A program made the position numbers and the translations under genes. Below are positions 1 through 10,740 of a stretch of 64,000 nucleotides of DNA, in pieces. Source of the DNA: Ruegeria sp. R13_0 (GTDB lineage Bacteria; Pseudomonadota; Alphaproteobacteria; Rhodobacterales; Rhodobacteraceae); NCBI RefSeq assembly GCF_017743995.1, contig NZ_JAGHRB010000011.1:1-64000 (forward strand), read 5' to 3'. The first letter of the stretch is position 1; each line of letters opens with the position of its first letter. The notes beneath the pieces are model-generated. The model worked only from the letters and a program-made list of their open reading frames with translations, ran no database searches and was not told where the DNA came from.

Positions 1-80
1 ACTTCACGACCAAGAGTGTCCCAATATTCGGCTTCTTTGGGTCGGTAAGGGATCGTATCAAATATCAAGGCATATCCCAT
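1..80 (-). CDS. Partial unknown protein (N-terminal fragment)
   Basis: An open frame reads leftward off the window edge from an ATG at 80, giving MGYALIFDTIPYRPKEAEYW and a few further residues. There is no stop in the 26 visible codons and no clear Shine-Dalgarno upstream, so the start is uncertain. The fragment is too short to assign to a family. Confidence 0.35.
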   Translation of the reverse strand, partial: MGYALIFDTIPYRPKEAEYWDTLGRE

Positions 81-255
81 GATTGTAGTTTGTTGGATAG
101 AGACGAAAAAAACGTCTCCAACCTATTACGGAATTCTCTTTACGCGGAATAACACTTAGCAGACGCTTGGGTGAATTGCAGAATTCGGTACTTTGGATTC
201 AAACCTGACACTGAGGTGTCAGTGATCTTGGAACCACCGGCACTTGATCAGCATT

Positions 256-1332
256 TTACTGCGCCGGATGGGATGGCAGATCCGGTTCAGGCTCCCACCC
301 GGGCACATCTTCGGGCGCGACCGAGGCGTGGAGGTGTTCGGACTGGTCCCGACCAACCGTCCGTCTTTTGCGCAGCAGAAAAATCTTGCCCCACCCGCGC
401 CACGTCCCAACCGAAGCCCCCTGAGCATTGGTCGGAAAACGAGCGCGCCATCCCTCCGGCAACGGCAGCCCATGCCGCTCGGCCTTGTCCAGCATCCAGA
501 TGAGAGGGATATTGCTGAGGGGACGCGCCTCTTCGTAGCCGTTTAGCTGACCACCCACATCTCCATGGGTGCCCCGGAACCATACCTGTTCCACGTGGCC
601 TTTGAACTCGGGCGTGCATTTCCACAGGACAGGCTCATAGACCTCACGGGTCTCGTTCAGGGCTATCGCGTGATATCCGTGGCGGATCGCGCGGCCCAGT
701 TGATGATTGTGGAAGGCGTGCTTTTCCTCGGCCCAGCGCCACAGCAGCGGCAGGCGCAGACCCAGCGCTTTGACCGTGTCCCATACTCCGACCATCTCGA
801 TCGCCACATCCTCATGGCAGAAATTGCGGCGGAAGTCGCGAGCGGCCGTGCCGCTCGGGTTGCATTCATAGTGACGGTAGGCCTGCTTGATGTTTCGCTC
901 GGTCGCGTGTTCCGCCTTCAGCAGACCGATCATGTCGATCACACCCGCAAGGCTACGAACGCCGTAGGCCCCACGCGAATACCCAATGAAGTAAATCCGA
1001 TCTCCGGGTTTGTAACGCGAAGCGAGATAACCATAAGCACGACGAATTTGCCGATTGATGCCCCGCCCCATCATCACGTCGAGCGAGGACTTCCAGCTTT
1101 CCCACTGGACGCCGGCCTCATAAAACACGGAAACCTGAGACCCCATTTCCTGACACAGGCGAAACGTCTGCCCGGCATGGGTTTCGAGGCCGGGCTCCAG
1201 CGTCGACATTGTTCCGTCCAGAATGACAACATGGCTGATCGGCTCACGGTGCAGCGCTTCGGCGGAATGCTCAGAGCGTAAGGGCCGCCCGAGCCATCCA
1301 AGAACCTTTCTGCTTAACCGTGACAGAATCAT
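256..1332 (-). CDS. DUF2235 domain protein, putative alpha/beta hydrolase
   Basis: A 358-residue protein. After about 30 residues it enters the DUF2235 fold with HVVILDGT (34-41). A nucleophile-elbow motif GYSRG lies at 117-121 (Ser119), inside FIGYSRGAYGVRSLAG. DUF2235 proteins are alpha/beta-hydrolase-like and include the Tle1 lipases of type VI secretion, but no secretion genes are nearby and I would not infer an effector role. Its Shine-Dalgarno (AGGAGT) lies inside the end of the preceding small gene, whose stop is 3 bases from this ATG, so the two are probably co-translated. The family call is firm and the substrate is unknown. Confidence 0.85.
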   Translation of the reverse strand: MILSRLSRKVLGWLGRPLRSEHSAEALHREPISHVVILDGTMSTLEPGLETHAGQTFRLCQEMGSQVSVFYEAGVQWESWKSSLDVMMGRGINRQIRRAYGYLASRYKPGDRIYFIGYSRGAYGVRSLAGVIDMIGLLKAEHATERNIKQAYRHYECNPSGTAARDFRRNFCHEDVAIEMVGVWDTVKALGLRLPLLWRWAEEKHAFHNHQLGRAIRHGYHAIALNETREVYEPVLWKCTPEFKGHVEQVWFRGTHGDVGGQLNGYEEARPLSNIPLIWMLDKAERHGLPLPEGWRARFPTNAQGASVGTWRGWGKIFLLRKRRTVGRDQSEHLHASVAPEDVPGWEPEPDLPSHPAQ

Positions 1333-1335
1333 ATC

Positions 1336-1674
1336 TCAGCCACTCCTGTACTCTTCGAGGGTGCGCGCGCGTCTCAGCATTGCGCCGCCCTGGCCTTCAC
1401 GGTGCATCGGCAACTGAGACCCATGCGCCCATATCCCGCCTCCGTTCGACCGCCGGCCCATCACTTGCCCGCGCGCCGGTAGAGGCGAGGTATACTCAAG
1501 GATGGGTATCATCAGCATGCCGCACAAGAGATCCAACGAAACTGTGAGACGTTGAAGCATAGCTGCAAGCCTAAGCGGGCATTTGGGCATCATCATGACT
1601 AAGGCGTGCGGCATGCGTGACCTCATCGTTACAGCCACCATATGTCTGAATATATTACGAAAGCTCAAACGCAT
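1336..1674 (-). CDS. Small unknown protein upstream of the DUF2235 gene
   Basis: A 112-residue frame starting MRLSFRNIFRHMVAV. The start is chosen for a GGGAA sequence 8 bases upstream; the frame stays open further upstream into the valS leader, so the N terminus is uncertain. A hydrophobic central segment (CPLRLAAMLQRLTVSLDLLC) could be an amphipathic or membrane helix, and the C terminus is basic (LRRARTLEEYRSG). Support comes from position: its TGA is followed after 3 bases by the ATG of the DUF2235 gene, and that gene's Shine-Dalgarno is within this frame. I do not recognise the family. It could still be a chance frame. Confidence 0.45.
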   Translation of the reverse strand: MRLSFRNIFRHMVAVTMRSRMPHALVMMMPKCPLRLAAMLQRLTVSLDLLCGMLMIPILEYTSPLPARGQVMGRRSNGGGIWAHGSQLPMHREGQGGAMLRRARTLEEYRSG

Positions 1675-1921
1675 TGCAAAATTCCCGAAACCGTCTGACG
1701 ACAGATCACGAAATGAGCAGTGAAGCCGCATCTTATCGGGTCGCACCGTCTCGTGACTGCACGCTACAAGTGTAGCTGAACAACCCAGTGGCTGTCTGTG
1801 GCCTGCTTCACGGTTAAGGCGGACTGAATGCCTTGTGGATTTGAGTGCAAAGCCTTCCCCTTTTGCCATCCTTTCGCTATTGCACGCATTAACCCAAGAT
1901 TGATGACGCAGGACGCACCCC

Positions 1922-5083
<3,162 letters not shown>

Positions 5084-5115
5084 TCTTCTTCTCGTTCCAA
5101 AAACGGAAATCCCAA

Positions 5116-5146
5116 CCTCACCACCCGAGCCGGTGGTGAGGTTTTT
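5116..5146 (+). terminator. Rho-independent terminator of valS
   Basis: A perfect 10-base stem CCTCACCACC / GGTGGTGAGG with the 6-base loop CGAGCC, followed by five T residues, 33 bases after the valS stop. Confidence 0.92.
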
Positions 5147-5226
5147 CTTTGTCCTCAGAGCTTTCCCCTTGTTCGCGCCAGCCTGCGCTTGTTAGCACTT
5201 CGGAGCAACAACTCTTCGAGGCCCCT

Positions 5227-6390
5227 ATGGCACGACCTTTCCCCCCGATGCAGACCGTCTCAACAGGGCTGGTAGTCGCCATTGTCGGGTTCTTCAGCTC
5301 ATTTCCCATCGTGCTGCAAGGGCTGGCTGCAATGGGCGCATCGGCCGCCCAAGCAGCCTCGGGCCTGATGAGTGCTGCGATTGCAATGGGGCTGGCCGCG
5401 ATTGTTCTCAGCCTGCGTTACCGACAACCCATCAGCGTGGCCTGGTCTACCCCCGGAGCGGCGTTGCTAGCGGTTTCAGCCACCCCGGCCGCAGGCTTCT
5501 CAGGCGCGATCGGAGCCTTTCTCTGCGCCGGAGCCTTGACGATTCTGGCAGGACTTTGGAAACCCTTGGGGCGTCTGGCCGCTGCAATCCCGACCACTCT
5601 GGCGCAGGCGATGCTCGGCGGAGTGCTGTTGCCCCTGTGCATTGTCCCGTTCAAAGCAGCTGTTGAGTTACCCTGGCAGGCCCTACCCGTGATCCTGACA
5701 TGGTTCATCGCCGGACGTCTTAACCGGCTGTTCGCCGTTCCCGCAGCCGTCGTCGCCGCAGCGCTGGTGGTTGTGTTCAGCGCCGATGGTGCCTCCGTCC
5801 GACCCGAGACCTATCTGGCCGCGCCGGTCTGGACGATGCCGTCATTCTCGTTTGCGTCAGCGATCGGCATCGGCCTGCCGCTGTTCGTCGTCACAATGGC
5901 AACCCAAAACATCCCCGGCATCGCCGTGATGCGCAGCTTTGGCTACACCCCCGCACCTGGCAAGCTGTTCTCCTCCGTCGGCGGGGCAAGCATGTTTTCG
6001 GCCCCATTTGGAGCCCCCGCCACCTGTCTGGCGGCCATCACCGCCGCGATGTGTTCGAACGAAGACAGCCACCCGGACCGTAGTTTGCGCTATTGGTCTG
6101 CAATCATGGCAGGCGTGTTCTACTGCGTCTTCGGTATCTTCGCCGTGGCGATCACCGGTTTTGCCGCCCATGCCGACCCGCTGCTGATGGGCACGCTGAC
6201 CGGCGTAGCCCTGATCGGAGTGATGGCCAACGCCACCTTCGCAGCACTCGAAATACCCGCCGAGCGCGAAGCCGCAATCCTGACCTTCGCCATCACCGCC
6301 TCAGGGATCACGGTGTTTGGTCTGGGCGCTGCGGTCTGGGGCTTGATGGCTGGGGGCGTCGCCTACCTCTTGACCACCAAACTGCGATGA
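5227..6390 (+). CDS. BenE-family benzoate/H+ symporter-like transporter
   Basis: A 387-residue polytopic inner-membrane protein of the usual BenE length (about 390), beginning MARPFPPMQTVSTGLVVAIV. The family pattern is visible: early small-residue-rich helices, the SVAWSTPGAALLA segment, LAQAMLGGVLLPLC, the FVVTMATQNIPGIAVMRS segment shared with nucleobase/sulfate permeases, and a Gly/Ala-rich last helix. Family members import benzoate with protons, but no aromatic-degradation genes are nearby, so the substrate is inferred only. ATG 5227 was preferred to a further upstream frame because CGAGG precedes it and it matches family length. Confidence 0.85.
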   Translation: MARPFPPMQTVSTGLVVAIVGFFSSFPIVLQGLAAMGASAAQAASGLMSAAIAMGLAAIVLSLRYRQPISVAWSTPGAALLAVSATPAAGFSGAIGAFLCAGALTILAGLWKPLGRLAAAIPTTLAQAMLGGVLLPLCIVPFKAAVELPWQALPVILTWFIAGRLNRLFAVPAAVVAAALVVVFSADGASVRPETYLAAPVWTMPSFSFASAIGIGLPLFVVTMATQNIPGIAVMRSFGYTPAPGKLFSSVGGASMFSAPFGAPATCLAAITAAMCSNEDSHPDRSLRYWSAIMAGVFYCVFGIFAVAITGFAAHADPLLMGTLTGVALIGVMANATFAALEIPAEREAAILTFAITASGITVFGLGAAVWGLMAGGVAYLLTTKLR

Positions 6391-6429
6391 TCCCTTTCTC
6401 CCCACGCCTGAAAAAGCTATCCTGCACCC

Positions 6430-6762
6430 ATGTTCGGATCGCTTGGAAAACTGGTGGAACGCCAGATCAAGAAGGCTCAGGCCGAGGGCCAATTACAAGG
6501 TCTTGAGGGCGAAGGTGCGCCTCTGCCCGATCGCTCAGGCGAAGCGCAAAGCGATCCCGCCATTGCGGCCGGTCATCGGATCATGGCGCAGGCCGGGGTA
6601 CTGCCCGAGGAGTTCGTCATCAAGAAACGGTTGGACGAGGCTCGAAAGGAGTATGCTGAACTAACCGATCCCGAGGCCCGCAAAGCCAAGATGTCCAAGA
6701 TCGCCGATCTCGAGATGCGCTACAACATGGCCCGAGACGCGCGGCGCGCCTTTATGCGGTGA
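6430..6762 (+). CDS. DUF1992 / DnaJ-family-domain small protein
   Basis: A 110-residue soluble protein with the DUF1992 pattern: VERQIKKAQAEGQLQGLEGEGAPL near the N terminus (about residues 9-32), then VLPEEFVIKKRLDEARKEY and a charged C-terminal helix. The family is annotated as DnaJ-related but lacks a J domain, and its function is unknown. It begins 40 bases after the transporter stop and could be read from the same transcript. Its TGA directly abuts the opposing stop of the crotonase gene (shared TGATCA). Confidence 0.85.
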   Translation: MFGSLGKLVERQIKKAQAEGQLQGLEGEGAPLPDRSGEAQSDPAIAAGHRIMAQAGVLPEEFVIKKRLDEARKEYAELTDPEARKAKMSKIADLEMRYNMARDARRAFMR

Positions 6763-7545
6763 TCACTTGAACTCGGGCTTTCGGCCTTGCATCTGCGCCA
6801 TCACGACCTCCATCTGATCAGGCTTCCCAATCAGATCCACCTGTTCCGAAGACTCGGCCAGCAACACATCGGCGCGCGGATTGGTTTCGGCGAAGTCTAT
6901 GAGGCGCTTGGCAGCGCGGATGGCCGAGGGGCTTTGCGAGGCGATGTTTTCAGCCAAGGCCAGTGCTTCGGTCTGCGGATCATCGGACAGCCTGGTGACC
7001 AAGCCCCACTCGGCCGCCTGTGCAGCCCCAATGGGACGCGCGGTATAGGTCAGCAGCCGCAAAACGTCTGAGCGGACCAGTTTCGGAAGCAGAACCATGC
7101 CGCCCATGTCTGGGATGATGCCCCATTTCATCTCCATCACTGCAAGCTTCGCCTCGGGATGGGCGATGCGGATATCCGCGCCCAGAGCGATCTGCAGGCC
7201 GCCCCCATAGGCCGCGCCTTGGATCGCGCAGATGACGGGAACGGGGATGCGCCGCCAGATCAGGGCCAGTTCCTGCATCTCATTGGCGTCTTCATGGCTG
7301 CGGGTCATCAGCCATTCGGTCGGGTCCATATGGGCCATTTTCGCGAAACTCGCCATGTCGAGACCGGCGCAGAAGCTTTTGCCCTCACCCAACAGGACCA
7401 CGGCGCGGGCGTCCGAGGCCGCAACCTCTTGCCCGGCGGTCAGCAGCGCCTTGATCATCGCCTCGTCCAGAGCATTCATCTTGTCGCCGCGCGTCAGCGT
7501 GACATGAGCGATGTGATCCTTGTACTCGACAGATACGCGTGCCAT
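6763..7545 (-). CDS. Enoyl-CoA hydratase/isomerase (crotonase) family protein
   Basis: A 260-residue crotonase-fold enzyme acting on an acyl-CoA. The CoA and oxyanion-hole segments GKSFCAGLDMASF (about 55-67) and AAYGGGLQIALGADIRIA (111-128) are clear, followed by MEMKWGIIPDMGG (137-149). Typical hydratases have two catalytic glutamates. Here the first position reads Gln118 (GGGLQIA rather than GGGCELA) and only Glu138 is kept, which suggests isomerase-like or altered chemistry. ATG 7545 was chosen for the strong AAGGAGG 7 bases upstream; a longer in-frame start lacks one. The substrate cannot be told from context. Confidence 0.9.
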   Translation of the reverse strand: MARVSVEYKDHIAHVTLTRGDKMNALDEAMIKALLTAGQEVAASDARAVVLLGEGKSFCAGLDMASFAKMAHMDPTEWLMTRSHEDANEMQELALIWRRIPVPVICAIQGAAYGGGLQIALGADIRIAHPEAKLAVMEMKWGIIPDMGGMVLLPKLVRSDVLRLLTYTARPIGAAQAAEWGLVTRLSDDPQTEALALAENIASQSPSAIRAAKRLIDFAETNPRADVLLAESSEQVDLIGKPDQMEVVMAQMQGRKPEFK

Positions 7546-7670
7546 TCCGGACCTCCTTATTTTGCAGTCTTGATAAGACTGCCCCGAATGTGAGTGTAGT
7601 TCCACCGCGACGTTGAGGCATGTCGAGGCGCGGGCTTGCAGCAACCCGCACGGTGGGCTTATCTGCGCCT

Positions 7671-8780
7671 ATGACCAGACCTCGCTACACATCGTTCGCC
7701 CAATCCCTGCCCGCAACCGTCCCGTTTGTGGGGCCGGAAACGCAGGAGCGCCAACGCGGTGCCCCCTTCAAGGCAAGGCTTGGCGCGAATGAAAGCGTGT
7801 TTGGTCCCTCGCCTCGTGCCATCGAAGCGATGCAACGGGCCGCAGGTGATATCTGGATGTATGGCGACCCCGAGAATCACGATCTGCGCCATGCGTTGGC
7901 CGAGCATCACGGGGTTACGCCCGAGAACATTGTGGTGGGCGAAGGCATCGACGGGCTGTTGGGCTACCTGGTGCGGCTATTGATCGGGCCGGGCGATGCG
8001 GTTGTGACCTCTGACGGGGCCTATCCCACCTTTAACTACCATGTGGCGGGTTTCGGAGGTGAGTTGCACAAGGTTCCCTATCGCGACGATCACGAAGACC
8101 CTACCGCTTTGTTTGCCAAGGCAGCAGAGGTGGATGCCAAGCTGGTCTATCTGGCAAACCCCGACAACCCGATGGGAAGCTGGCGTTCGGGCGCCGATAT
8201 CGTGGCCGCGATGGAGGCTCTGCCCGCCGGGTGCCTGCTGGTTCTGGACGAGGCCTATGTCGAATGCGCGCCGGGCGGCACTGCTGCGCCTGTTGCCGCC
8301 GATGATCCCCGTGTGATCCGGATGCGGACGTTTTCGAAAGTGTATGGAATGGCAGGCGCGCGGGTGGGCTATGCCATCGGTGCCCCCGAATTGATTGCGG
8401 CCTTCAACAAGGTACGCAACCATTTCGGCATGAACCGGGCTGCACAAGCCGGGGCGCTGGCGGCACTTGAGGATGGCGACTGGCTGTCAGAAGTGCAGGC
8501 CCGGATCACTGAGGCTCGGGATCGTATCGGACGCATTGCGCAGGCCAACGGTTTGATCCCGTTGCCTTCGGCCACGAATTTCGTTGCGATTGACTGCGGG
8601 CGTGACGGGGTGTTTGCGAAGGCCGTTCTAGACTCTCTCGTCGAACAGGGTGTGTTTGTGCGGATGCCATTTGCGGCCCCGCAGAACCGCTGTATCCGGG
8701 TGAGTTGCGGTGGAGAGGCAGAGATGGCGGCTTTTGAAGCGGCCTTGCCTTTGGCCTTGGCGCAAGCTCGCGCGGTATAG
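7671..8780 (+). CDS. PLP-dependent aminotransferase, HisC-like (fold type I)
   Basis: A 369-residue class I/II aminotransferase resembling histidinol-phosphate aminotransferase. Motifs in order: ARLGANESVFGPSP (35-48), YLANPDNPMGS (160-170, substrate/PLP Asn), VLDEAYVE (191-198, PLP-contacting Asp193 and Tyr196), and TFSKVYGMAGARVGY (220-234) with the Schiff-base Lys223. No his genes are nearby, so a paralogue with a different amino-acid substrate is at least as likely as true HisC. The start MTRPRYTSF fits family length; an upstream ATG at 7620 would add 17 poorly conserved residues. A 3'-end repeat follows 3 bases after the stop. Confidence 0.88.
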   Translation: MTRPRYTSFAQSLPATVPFVGPETQERQRGAPFKARLGANESVFGPSPRAIEAMQRAAGDIWMYGDPENHDLRHALAEHHGVTPENIVVGEGIDGLLGYLVRLLIGPGDAVVTSDGAYPTFNYHVAGFGGELHKVPYRDDHEDPTALFAKAAEVDAKLVYLANPDNPMGSWRSGADIVAAMEALPAGCLLVLDEAYVECAPGGTAAPVAADDPRVIRMRTFSKVYGMAGARVGYAIGAPELIAAFNKVRNHFGMNRAAQAGALAALEDGDWLSEVQARITEARDRIGRIAQANGLIPLPSATNFVAIDCGRDGVFAKAVLDSLVEQGVFVRMPFAAPQNRCIRVSCGGEAEMAAFEAALPLALAQARAV

Positions 8781-8783
8781 GGG

Positions 8784-8848
8784 GGGGGCTGTCTGCCCCC
8801 ATCGCGCCAAGGCGCGAGTCCCCCCGAGGATATTTTTGGCCAGATGAA
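8784..8848 (+). repeat. 3'-end hairpin-plus-core element, copy A
   Basis: The GC hairpin GGGGGC-TGTCT-GCCCCC (8784-8800) begins 3 bases after the aminotransferase stop. A second palindrome, CGCGCC-AA-GGCGCG (8803-8816), follows, then a conserved core at 8821-8848 reading CCCCCGAGGATATTTTT and GGCCAGATGAA. The same hairpin-plus-core arrangement recurs at 21935-21994, 22010-22054 and 30462-30522. It may act as a terminator or 3'-end processing element for the aminotransferase, since the core holds a T5 run. Confidence 0.8.
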
Positions 8849-8862
8849 GGGGCGGATCGGCG

Positions 8863-10053
8863 CTATGTGGCCAGTGTCGCGGCGACGGCTTCCAGCGCGC
8901 CTTGACCACGGGGGATATCAAGTGCCGCCATAGCGGTCTCCATGCCGCCCAGCATCGCCATGATCATCTGCGCGTTGACGTGTCCCATATGGCCTAGGCG
9001 GAAGCAACCGTCCCAGTCTTCCATCCCCAAGCCGATACCAAGTGTCAGGCCAAGCTGTTTTTCGGTGTAGTTGCGCAGCGGCGTGCCGCGCCCCTCAGTC
9101 AGGCGGAGGGCGGTGACTGCGTGGCTGCGATGGGTCGGGTCGGCGACGTTGAAATGAAGTGCTCCCCCTTGCGCCCAGACATCGCAGGCGGCCCAGATGG
9201 CTTTGGCGAGACGCTCATGGCGGGCCCAGACGTTTTCGAGCCCTTCGCCATGGATCAGGTCCAACGCGGCGCGCAGACCATAGAGGTGATGGGTGGGCGC
9301 GGTGCCGTTGAAATACTGATAGAACAGCTCTGGGTTGGCGCGCGGTTGCCAATCCCAATATTGCGAAACGCGGGGCATTGCAGCACGTTTCGCCTGCGCT
9401 TTGTCGTTGAAGAAGACAAAGCCGGTGCCCGCCGGGGTCATAAGGCCCTTCTGGCAGGCTGTCACGGTGACATCGACTCCCCAAGCGTCCATCTCGAACC
9501 TATCGCATCCCATCGAGGCGATACAGTCGGCCATCAGGAGTGCGGGGTGGTTCAAGTCATCCAGCAAAGCGCGCAAGGCAGGGATATCATTTCGGATCGA
9601 GGTGGACGTATCCACATGGACGGCAAGCACGGCTTTGATTTTGTGTTCTTTGTCGGCATTCAGCGCCTCAGCGATACGGTCAATATCCCAGGGTGAAGAC
9701 AAGCCGAAGTCTATCAGGTCAACCTTGGCACCGATCCCCTCGGCCATCTCGGCCCAGCCATGGGTGAAACGACCCGAGGCTGGGGCCAGAACGGTTTCTC
9801 CGGGGGCGATTACATTCGACAGCGCGGCCTCCCACGTGCCGTGGCCGTTGGCGATATAGATAGCGACCTCGTGCTGAGTTCCGGCCACGCGCTTTAGGTC
9901 CTGCGTCAGCGCGGGCATCATCTCAATCAACGCGCCATCGTAGATGTTGGGAGACGGGCGGTGCATAGCCTGCAGCACCGCGTCGGGCATCACCGAAGGG
10001 CCCGGAATGGCCAGATACTCGCGCCCATGCACGAGGGAGGTTTGGTTTTTCAT
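8863..10053 (-). CDS. Alanine/serine-glyoxylate aminotransferase-family protein
   Basis: A 396-residue PLP enzyme of the class V (small-molecule) aminotransferase family. The N-terminal substrate loop is AIPGPSVMPDAVLQAM (15-30). ANGHGTWEAAL (69-79) binds the PLP phosphate, and ACQKGLMTPAGTGFV (199-213) carries the Schiff-base Lys202. Family members use alanine, serine or aspartate as amino donor and glyoxylate as acceptor, and the specificity cannot be read here. It stands alone and convergent to the HisC-like gene. The start MKNQTSLVHG is preceded by a short AGGGTAACC-type leader only. Confidence 0.88.
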   Translation of the reverse strand: MKNQTSLVHGREYLAIPGPSVMPDAVLQAMHRPSPNIYDGALIEMMPALTQDLKRVAGTQHEVAIYIANGHGTWEAALSNVIAPGETVLAPASGRFTHGWAEMAEGIGAKVDLIDFGLSSPWDIDRIAEALNADKEHKIKAVLAVHVDTSTSIRNDIPALRALLDDLNHPALLMADCIASMGCDRFEMDAWGVDVTVTACQKGLMTPAGTGFVFFNDKAQAKRAAMPRVSQYWDWQPRANPELFYQYFNGTAPTHHLYGLRAALDLIHGEGLENVWARHERLAKAIWAACDVWAQGGALHFNVADPTHRSHAVTALRLTEGRGTPLRNYTEKQLGLTLGIGLGMEDWDGCFRLGHMGHVNAQMIMAMLGGMETAMAALDIPRGQGALEAVAATLAT

Positions 10054-10104
10054 GAGGGTAACCTGCTTAACTTGAGGCCCACCCTAGCGTTTCGCAATGC
10101 GGCG

Positions 10105-10737
10105 TCAATCCGTCAGGTGAGTCGCCTCACGCGCAAGCGCTTCGATGCCAGACCAGTCGCCCTCTTGAACCATCTGCTTGGGCGCGACCCAGCTGCCACC
10201 GGCGCAGACCACGTTGGACAGCGAAAGATAGTCACGGGCGTTTGAGGGCGATACTCCGCCTGTGGGGCAGAAAGTGATCTGAGGCAGGGGCGCTCCTATG
10301 GCTTTCAGGGCCGGTGCACCGCCCGAGGCCTCCGCGGGGAAGAATTTCAGCATGTCATAGCCCTTTTCCAGCAGGGCCATCGCCTCACTCGCAGTGGCCG
10401 CGCCGGGTAGAAGGGGCAGGCCTTCGGCTTCGCATGCGGAGATCAGGGCATCTGTCGCGCCGGGGGAGACACCGAACTGCGCGCCGGCCTCTTTGGCGGC
10501 GCGGACGTCTTCGGGGGTGACCAGCGTGCCTGCGCCCACGACGCCTCCGGGCACAGCGGCCATGGCACGGATCACGTCCAGCGCGGCAGGGGTGCGCAGG
10601 GTGACCTCAAGCGCAGGAAGACCACCTGCGACCAGCGCCTCGGCCAAAGGGCGGGCGTGGGCGGCGTCATCCACCACCAGTACCGGAACGATTGGGGCCA
10701 GTGCGCAGATCTCGCGGGTGCGTTGGGTTTTGGACAT
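10105..10737 (-). CDS. eda: KDPG/KHG aldolase (Entner-Doudoroff aldolase)
   Basis: Cleaves 2-keto-3-deoxy-6-phosphogluconate to pyruvate and glyceraldehyde-3-phosphate. It is a 210-residue class I aldolase with LEVTLRTP (43-50, general base Glu44), the GAGTLVTPED segment, and MLKFFPAEASGG (129-140) carrying the Schiff-base Lys131. The phosphate-binding CPTGGVSPSNARDYL follows. It starts 3 bases after the edd stop and is the last gene of zwf-edd-eda, so the operon converts glucose-6-phosphate towards pyruvate. Confidence 0.96.
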   Translation of the reverse strand: MSKTQRTREICALAPIVPVLVVDDAAHARPLAEALVAGGLPALEVTLRTPAALDVIRAMAAVPGGVVGAGTLVTPEDVRAAKEAGAQFGVSPGATDALISACEAEGLPLLPGAATASEAMALLEKGYDMLKFFPAEASGGAPALKAIGAPLPQITFCPTGGVSPSNARDYLSLSNVVCAGGSWVAPKQMVQEGDWSGIEALAREATHLTD

Positions 10738-10740
10738 GGA

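Noticed and set aside
100-118. GAGACG-A7-CGTCTC hairpin near the window start
   Set aside because: Short stem with a homopolymer loop, not next to a confirmed gene end; not called as a terminator.
8780-8788. Run of nine G residues
   Set aside because: Just the edge of the 3'-end hairpin; no sign of a phase-variable tract in a gene, though its length could be a sequencing uncertainty.
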